From contig QRDG01000139.1 of NCBI GenBank assembly GCA_012064385.1, positions 186,001-250,000 of the forward strand: DNA of 64,000 nt. Direction: 5' to 3'. The DNA comes from Puccinellia tenuiflora. Lineage: Eukaryota; Streptophyta; Magnoliopsida; Poales; Poaceae. A program made the translations under genes and the position numbers. Each line of letters starts with the position of its first letter. The stretch's first letter is position 1. The notes under the pieces were generated by a model that did no database searches, had not been told where the DNA came from, and saw only the letters and a program-made list of their open reading frames with translations. Of this stretch, positions 56,893 through 64,000 are shown piece after piece.

Positions 56893-59636
56893 AAAGACTC
56901 GTTAAAAATGATATTCTTCCGCCGTTAGAGTTCTCAGATATAGAACAGTGCATCGATTGCATAAAAGGAAAATTTGTAAAACAAATTAAAAAGGGTGCAA
57001 CTCGAAGCACAACGACACTAGAAATAATCCACACTGATATTTGTGGACCTTTTTCGGTGAAAATTGTGGATGGTTATGATTCGTTCATAACATTCACAGA
57101 TGATTACTCCCGATATGGATATATTTATCCAATCAAAGAAAAGTCTAAAGCTTTGGATAAATTTAAAATATTCAAAGCTGAAGTTGAAAATCAACATGAT
57201 AAAAGAATAAAGATAGTGAGATCCGACCGTGGGGGGGAGTACTATGGTCGGCACACTCCATATGGTCAAGTCCCTGGACCTTTTGCGAGGTTTTTGCAGG
57301 AGACAGGAATAGTCGCTCAGTATACAATGCCGGGCGATCCTCAGCAAAATGGAGTAGCTGAAAGGCGCAACCGTACTCTTATGGATATGGTGCGCAGTAT
57401 GATGAGCTACTCCACACTGCCATTGGGTTTATGGATGGAGGCACTTAAAACCGCCGTTCATATTCTCAACAGAGTGCCAAGTAAGTCGGTGCCCAAAACA
57501 CCGTACGAACTGTGGACAGGAAGGGTACCTTCCCTTCAACACCTTAGGGTGTGGGGGTGCCCAGCTGAGGCAAAATTGTTTAATCCAAATATTGCAAAGT
57601 TAGACCCCAAGACAGTCAGTTGCCACTTCATTGGCTATCCCGAAAAGTCAAAAGGTTTTCGTTTCTACTGCTCAGACAGATACACAAAGTTTGTAGAAAC
57701 GAGACATGCAGTCTTTTTAGAAGACGAACTGATGAGGGGGAGCATGGTAGCTAGAAAAATTGATCTTGAGGAGAAGAGGGTGCACCCACCTAATCCGTTC
57801 ATTCAGGAGCCATTTTTCTCGCTACCTGTTGTTCCCACACCAACAATCCCTGAGATTGTGGTGGAAGCACCTGTTGTAACTCCACACGTGACAACTATGG
57901 GTGAAGTTTCGGAACCTGTCCTTCAGGAGCCGACTGAGCCCGTTGTTGAGCATGAAAGGGAGCTGCAGCAGCCAAACATAGAGAATGAAAACCTTGGAAG
58001 GTTTAAGAGAATTAAAAAGCCAGCTATCTCTAGTGATTATGTATATAATACAGAGATAGGTCATATGGAAGGTGATCCTACCTCATATGAAGAAGCCATG
58101 AGAAGTCCTCATTCATCGAAATGGCTTGAAGCTATGGAAGATGAGATGAGGTCGATGAGTTCCAACGATGTTTGGGACTTAGAAAAGATTCCTAAAGGAG
58201 CCAAAACAGTAGGCTGCAAATGGGTCTACAAAACAAAGTATGACTCTAATGGGAATGTAGAAAAGTATAAAGCGCGTCTTGTGGCAAAAGGATTTACACA
58301 AAGAGAAGGAATAGATTATAATGAGACATTTTCTCCAGTCTCATGTAAGGATTCCTTCAGAATCATAATGGCACTAGTTGCACATTTTGATTTAGAGCTA
58401 CATCAGATGGATGTAAAGACGGCATTTCTAAATGGAGATTTAGAAGAAATTGTTTACATGAAACAACCCAAGGGTTTTATCATGCAGGGGGAGGAAGATA
58501 TGGGATGCCGTCTAAAGAAATCCATTTATGGATTAAAGCAAGCCTCTAGACAGTGGTATTTGAAATTTAATGAGACTATTAAAAGATTTGGATTTAAAGA
58601 AAATGTTGAGGACAACTGCGTTTATGCAAAGTTTAAAAGTGGGAAATACATTTTCCTAATCCTATATGTGGATGATATCCTGCTTGCGAGCAGTGATGTT
58701 AGTCTACTAATAGAGACGAAAAAGTTCTTGTCCTCAAATTTTGACATGAAAGACTTTGGTGAAGCATCATATGTTTTGGGCATAGAAATTCACCGAGATA
58801 GAAAGAATGGAGTGTTAGGACTATCGCAGAAGGCATATTTAGAAAAGGTTCTAAAGAAATATAATATGCATGCGAGTAATGCCACACCTGCTCCTATAGT
58901 CAAGGGCGACAGTTTTGGGAAATTTCAATGTCCCAAAAATCAATATGAGATCGATCAAATGAAGTCAGTACCATATGCTTCGGCTGTTGGAAGCTTACAG
59001 TATGCACAAGTGTGCACTCGCCCTGACTTAGCATTTGTTACCGGGGTACTGGGTAGATATCAATCAAATCCAGGCTTAGAGCACTGGAAGATGGCAAAGA
59101 AAGCTTTGTGTTATGCGCAAGGCACAAAGGACCTCATGCTAACATACAAAAGATCTGATTCCCTAGAGATAAGAGGGTACTCAGACGCAGATTTTGCGGG
59201 GGATAAAGATGATAGAAAATCCACGTCTGGATATGTGTTCACCCTTGCAGGGGGAGCTATCTCATGGAGAAGCTCCAAACAGTCCATTGTTGCATCATCA
59301 ACGATATATGCAGAATTTATAGCATGTTATGAGGCCACGGGGCAGGCGATATGGTTAAAGAAATTTATACCCGACTTGAAAGTGGTGGATTGTATTGACA
59401 AACCACTAAAGATGTACTGTGACAACCAGCCCGCAGTATTTTATGCTCACAACAACAAGTCGAGTAATGCAACAAAGCCAATAGAAATAAAGTATTATGT
59501 TGTGAAGGATAAAATCCAGGATCACACAATAAGTCTCGAGCATATAAGGACAAAGGATATGCTTGCGGATCCGCTAACGAAAGGCTTACCACCCAATGTG
59601 TTCAAGGAACACTTAGCCGGCATGGGTTTAAGGTAG
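56893..59636 (+). CDS. pol: Copia integrase, reverse transcriptase, RNase H (open)
   Basis: Frame open from 56853 to TAG at 59634-59636; native sequence from about 56886. Zinc cysteines CIDCIKGK near 56960. The integrase core has IIHTDICGP, IVRSDRGGEY and NGVAERRNRT, supplying D, D and E, with a GYPEKSKGFRFY segment after it. A variable linker follows (57750-58060). RT with CKWVYKTKYDSNG, RLVAKGFTQREG, QMDVKTAFLNG, YGLKQASRQWY and catalytic YVDD at 58665-58676. RNase H with GYSDADFAGD, KSTSGYVF, AEFIACYEA and the final TKDMLADPLTKGL. All catalytic residues I looked for are there. It is the best-preserved coding sequence in the window and may still give active protein if the upstream shifts are errors. 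Confidence 0.92.
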
Positions 59637-59807
59637 AGCCTATGATTCCTGGATCATAAGAGGCCCAAAAGTAAAAGTTTTTTGTTTCAAAACAGAGAGG
59701 TACATTGTAGCTGTCTGATTCTATCGGCAATTGAGCTGAGATGATGAAACATGCTCTATGTATTGATTTGTGATGAAATGAGTAAAGTAAAAAGAAAAGC
59801 AAAGGTG

Positions 59808-59823
59808 AGATCTAGGGGGAGAA
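59808..59823 (+). other. Copia polypurine tract
   Basis: GAGATCTAGGGGGAGAA-type purine run immediately before the 3' LTR. Confidence 0.75.
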
Positions 59824-60262
59824 TGTTAGGTCGATCTCCACGTTGTGACCCAACGGTCACACGACCCCTAGGTCAAACGCGCCCTGATCGGGGGCGCCCA
59901 ACCCTCTTCTGGTTGGTGGGCCCCTGTGGCAGCGCTATATTAACAGGGTGGGGGCCGGGGGCACGAGTCACGAGGTTCACCGTTGCCCAGCACCCCACCG
60001 ATAAGCCCATCCGATCTAGGGTTAGCGCTAGGCCACGGGAAGCTTCACCGCCGCCGCACTCACCACTCACCCTCTCATCACCACCACCACCATGGCCTCC
60101 GGCAGCTCGAGCTCGACACCGCTTCCTGGAGAAGGTAGCTACGCCGATCTCTCTCTCCCTCTCGGTTTCCCTCTCTCTATCTCTCTGGTTCAAGCAGTAG
60201 AAGGGTAAAACCCTAAGGTTGCTCACCGTGATCTATCTAGACTAGATGCTACAGAGTACACA
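59824..60262 (+). repeat. 3' LTR of the copia element
   Basis: 439 bp, near-identical to the 5' LTR: a T deletion near 60070, A to G near 60147, C to G near 60164, and one A fewer near the end. It keeps the TATA motif, the ATG (60092) and the donor site. Confidence 0.95.
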
Positions 60263-61149
60263 GTTGGATCCAGAGAGGTCACCGGATAAGTCGGCCAGGA
60301 AGCGGCCGTCTCCGGTGATCTGACCTCCCTGTCGCCTCTTTCTGACTTCCCTGCTCCCACCTCACGCGCAGACGCCGCCGGCCTCCCTGCTCCGCCTCGT
60401 GCGCGGCCGCCGCATCCCTCGCTCCCCCTGTTCATGCCGTCACCTCCTCTAGATACTCCACATCGCGCACAGCTGCCGTCCAGCTTCCTCTACTCTACAT
60501 CACGCACCGGCCGCCGGAAAACCTATACAACACGCCTACCCCGGCCCTCCACCGCGAGCTTCCTCCGAGCGCCGCCACAGCCTCACCGGTTGTACACCGT
60601 GAGCTTCCTCCAAGCCCCTGGATGGCGTCTACCGTGAGCTTCCTCCGAGAGGGTGTGTGCTCCTCCACATGGCGCCCCCGGATCGACCCTGACAACGGAT
60701 ATCTGCCATGGAACGTTTTCTCGAGCTCCTCCACATCGTCGGCATCATGCTGATGTGAGGGAAGAAATCACCTCGTAGGAAGTACAAACAGAATCTCGCA
60801 GGGCTCAGTGCGCGCGGGGGCTGAAGATCTCGTATTCTTGTCGACTATGCTTCTGTCTGCCACGGTGCTCTCGTCGAATCGCTCGTTCGCGTGTCTGATA
60901 GAGGTCGGAACACTCGATTTGGTTGCGCAATCAATCGCTCCCGTATTTAAAGGCAAGAAGAGGCCGACTCGGGTCTCATCAGGAGTTCAGGACACTCGAG
61001 TTTGGATTGGTCTCTTGTACCACAGGGTTATGAACTCCAAGGGCCGAACGGACGAACGGAACTACGGAATCCCACTCCAGACGCACCAGGGACGAACCGA
61101 ACGGAGGAAACTCGCGACATATGAACGAACGAAGCCGACGGACGAAAAA
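60263..61149. other. Unassigned sequence right of the copia element
   Basis: 60268-60760 is GC-rich and has three GTGAGCTTCCTCC-type repeats near 60560-60650. Minus-strand frames of 70-79 codons have no recognised domain. 60770-61149 is of mixed composition, with a TTTAAATAC box on the minus strand near 60945; it could be part of the LTR whose end lies at 61339. Confidence 0.35.
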
Positions 61150-61172
61150 TAGGGGGAAGAAACCTTAGTCCC

Positions 61173-61218
<46 letters not shown>

Positions 61219-61339
61219 GGTATATAGATTAATAAGTTAGTCCAAATAAATCATAAATTTAATATAAAAACAAGTGTTAAAAGCATAAAAATAGTATTAA
61301 ACAATCAAAAATTATAGATACGTTTTGGACGTATCAATT
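61150..61339 (-). repeat. End of an Athila-type LTR
   Basis: Ends AATTATAGATACGTTTTGG then ACGTATCA, which read on the minus strand is the typical start of Sabrina/WHAM LTRs (TGATACGTCC...). AGTCCAAATAAATCATAAAT upstream also fits that type. No internal region follows to the left and no target duplication was found, so it is a fragment with an unclear left boundary. Confidence 0.55.
61174..61218. repeat. (TTA)15 microsatellite
   Basis: Fifteen uninterrupted TTA units inside the LTR fragment. Athila-type LTRs often have such ATT-rich tracts at this place. Confidence 0.95.
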
Positions 61340-64000
61340 TTCAACACTTATCTTTTTCATATAGGCCACATATGAAAAACGTTTTCCATGCAAATTTGAC
61401 CGTACATACTAGACATGTAGATATACTTTTATGCTTTCTACCCGCAAACAAATACTAGTATGCTTTTTTTCCCCCAGAATTTTGAAGACCGAAAAGTGAA
61501 AAATTACGGCTCTCTTAAAAACAAGATCACTGGAGCTACAGATGATTTTCGCTATATTAGAACTTCATCCCTTTTCATCTTTATGACATAAAGACTGCTA
61601 TATTTTGTTTCGGGAGAATCACACGTTCATATATTGTGCACTAGGGCATCCTCCATGCAATTATTTCATTCCTATATCATGACCAGGGACAGAGCTCCTA
61701 GTAGGGCAAGATAGGGCGGCAGCCTTATCTTGGTTTCGGAGGAAAATATTTATATGCACGTGTTTTTTCTGAAAACAATTGGGAAGGCGCATGCTAAAAA
61801 CGGACTCATAATGAAAAAGCTATGTTTGTTTTAGTCAACACTACATAAAACCGATATCGAATCTAGGACTAGGTCTAATCTAGTTGGAAATCTAAAATCT
61901 CTTTGTAATAGCTAATTCTCAATCTAACGAAACTTGACTCTAAACAATGTCTTAGGTAGGGTTATCTAAGTAGAATTAGAGAGTATGTTGGCCAACTTAT
62001 GAGATGATCGAAACCAAATTTTGGTATGTGATGGATTATGTTTTATGATACTTTAGATTTGTATATTTTATTGATCTAAAGTTTAATTGTAGTTTAGTTA
62101 ATTTCTTTGGTTAACAATGTGAGGACATGTTTGCTCATTTGGAAAAATGGTTGAACAATCTTTTGAACGATGTCAATTTGCGCAGAAAATGACATAACAG
62201 TCCTAAGTTTTAATAAAATGCTAAACAAAATGGGGCAAATCAACAAAAGGAGAAGACACCCGGTCATTGTTGATTTTTCTACGATGTGGACACCTTCAAT
62301 GATGCTATGGACTATATTATCATCGATTTTGAGTACAGCTTAAATGAGCAATCTTCAGAGTTGTTTCAGAATTTCTCTTGTCTTGATTATTTCTTAGCAT
62401 TTTTTCTTCTAAAATTTGTCTTGCATTTAACAAAACCTGTTATTCAAATATTTCTTTCACAAATGCAATTTTTTTGCTTTACTGCAACCGATTACTCTAT
62501 TATTAGTGAATCAAAGCAAAGTGCTATCGTGAGAATAATTTGATTTTTTCGTTTTTATTGTACATGTTCTCATACTCCTTTGTCTTGCCCGCTTTGTCTT
62601 GTGTGACCGAGAGAGGAACGCGATCCTGACACTTTTGCACGGTTTTGAGAGCTTTACAATGACACGCGGTGGATGAACGACAAATGGATACAAAGCCTTA
62701 CAGATGTAGCTGCAGGTGCATATGTCAGTTAGCAAGACAACTCACATTTGTAAATGGATCAAAGCCTTAGATGTATTGTTGACTCAGTTGCATTCCAATG
62801 TGCAGATGTGCTGACCCATTAGATTCAGTTGCTCGCACTAGTGACGGTTGCAGGTGTTGTTTCTGCCCATCAGAGTGGGTACGTCCAAGTCCAATAGCCA
62901 TTATCAAGCGTGTTTTTACTTTAGATACAACAATTTCCAAATGTAAGAAATGAATTCAACTTATTGACCACGAATCCGTTATCCAAAAATTCAAAAGAAG
63001 AATTATGTTTAACTTAATAACATATACTTAATTTTCTATTTTAAATCATCTGGTGTGCATATTATTCTCGTTGATTAATTTGGACAATAGAAACTCGGAT
63101 ACTCAGGTCAAAAGATATGTCAAATATTTTTTACTCCCCCCTCCCTCACCCACCCACACAAATGATCATAATGAACTGCCCTTCGCTGACAATCTGAAGT
63201 ATTATACAACCTAAACTTCTGAAACACAGAATATATGTCTTTATTTTCTCCAATTAATATGACAAAAATCAAACATATATTTTAGGGAATCGTCTGATAT
63301 TTAGTTTTGACACAGGGACTTTTTTTTTGCCAAAGAACGCCAATATGAAGTTTGACACAAAGGCTGCTATATATATTACTGCCAAATAACGCCAATATTA
63401 ATTCTTAGGTATTACTCCCTTCGTACCATAAGTAGATGTCATTTGGATATTGACATAATCTTCGATATGTAACATTTACCATTTATTTCTACTGGATATA
63501 TGTATAAACACAACAAGCATTATAATATTCTAGCAATACTTTTCAAAAGAAATCTATACAAATGATTCTCAAATTTCCAATCTTAATAATTAGAAACATA
63601 TACATACTCTGTTTTAAAGTTTTGAACGAATTCATGCAACCTGTATTTGTGATATGAAGGGTGTGTAATCTAAACCTGGCAAATACACAGAGATATTTCT
63701 CTCTTTCTTTCCCCAATTAATATGAAAAATGCTAGCCTTCGTATCATGTTTTCATCTGCTCCAGGGACGACAAAAGTTAACGAAACATTAGGGCCAACTA
63801 ATGTGTAGTATCGCTCATATATATGTAGGTGAAAACCACTTGATTAGTAATGTGTGGAGAGGAACGCAATATTCTCATCGTGTGGCTTGATCCCTGGTCT
63901 ACTTGGTGGTTTCTGTGAAATAGCTAGATGATGCCTGCAAGGATCAATCGAGCAGAACAGATTTGGTGGATGAAAACAAGAACACGAGAGAGACACGAGG
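61340..64000. other. AT-rich sequence without recognised genes
   Basis: No frame above 85 codons and no domain. It shows no LTR pair. The window ends here without a clear boundary. Confidence 0.5.
63412..63460 (+). mobile_element. Possible Stowaway-like MITE end
   Basis: TACTCCCTTCGTACCATAAG resembles the TA plus CTCCCTCCGT end of grass Stowaway (Tc1/mariner) MITEs. No matching inverted end was found within 400 bp, so it is at best a truncated or decayed copy. Confidence 0.35.

Larger units (their letters stand above)
53782..60262 (+). mobile_element. Ty1/copia element, nearly complete and young
   Basis: 6481 bp with LTRs at both ends, TSD GTTGG (53777-53781 and 60263-60267), a TGGTATCAGAGC binding site, gag, protease, integrase, RT and RNase H in copia order, and a purine tract. 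The two LTRs differ by two substitutions and two one-base indels over about 440 bp. With 1.3e-8 per site per year this is roughly 0.2 million years. The pol part from 56886 to 59636 is open. Four one-base shifts, all in homopolymer runs, interrupt the upstream part. Confidence 0.95.

Noticed and set aside
60751..61339. Complete Athila-type solo LTR
   Set aside because: A TGATG at 60751 could mark the left end, but flanks CATGC and ATTTT do not match and the left terminus is unlike other Athila LTR ends here.
61680..61800. Possible DNA transposon terminus near GGGCAAGATAGGGCGG
   Set aside because: Only a vague resemblance to grass repeats; no inverted end or target duplication found.

Overview
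The window looks like intergenic DNA of a large grass genome. Wheat, barley, rye or a close Triticeae relative is the best fit. This is inferred from the LTR-retrotransposon types: Tat-lineage and Athila-lineage Ty3/gypsy, Sabrina/WHAM-like LTRs, a SIRE/Maximus-like Ty1/copia LTR, and nested insertion with frequent solo LTRs. I found no intact host gene, rRNA, tRNA or CRISPR array. About 90% of the window can be assigned to transposable elements. All alignments behind the calls were done by eye.

Layout, left to right. 1-1305: unassigned flank with a 37-bp tandem duplication. 1306-14006: a Tat-lineage gypsy element on the + strand (copy 1), with gag-protease-RT-RNase H-second RNase H-integrase and an antisense coiled-coil gene before the 3' LTR. 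14007-21682: a truncated Athila-lineage element on the minus strand. 21683-23854: part of a non-coding LTR element (minus), carrying a 363-bp solo LTR and a tandem-repeat block. 23855-24561: a fragment of a Sabrina/WHAM-like LTR. 24562-28615: LTR-like sequence without coding domains. 28616-48554: copy 2 of the Tat element on the minus strand, interrupted by two solo LTRs (30262-34913 and 42739-45048). 48555-52395: internal region and complete LTR of the Sabrina-like element whose other LTR fragment lies at 23855. 52396-53781 and 60263-61149: low-copy-looking sequence split by a young, nearly complete copia element (53782-60262). 61150-61339: end of another Athila-type LTR. 61340-64000: AT-rich DNA with one MITE-like end.

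The Tat copies encode two gene sets on opposite strands. The sense polyprotein has the usual reverse-transcription and integration functions, plus the extra RNase H domain typical of the Tat lineage. The opposing gene encodes an N-terminal globular domain and a long acidic and coiled-coil tail. It carries an 84-bp intron at the same position in both copies. Copy 1 is damaged mainly by small indels; copy 2 is damaged by a mixture of nonsense changes and indels.

Most noteworthy are four things. The copia element may encode its first gag exon inside the LTR, with a Kozak-like ATG and a splice donor. The antisense gene of the Tat copies is spliced. Tat copy 1 has intact ends but no target-site duplication and dissimilar LTRs, suggesting inter-element recombination. 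Two fragments of one Sabrina-like element, now about 26 kb apart, allow the insertion order to be reconstructed.
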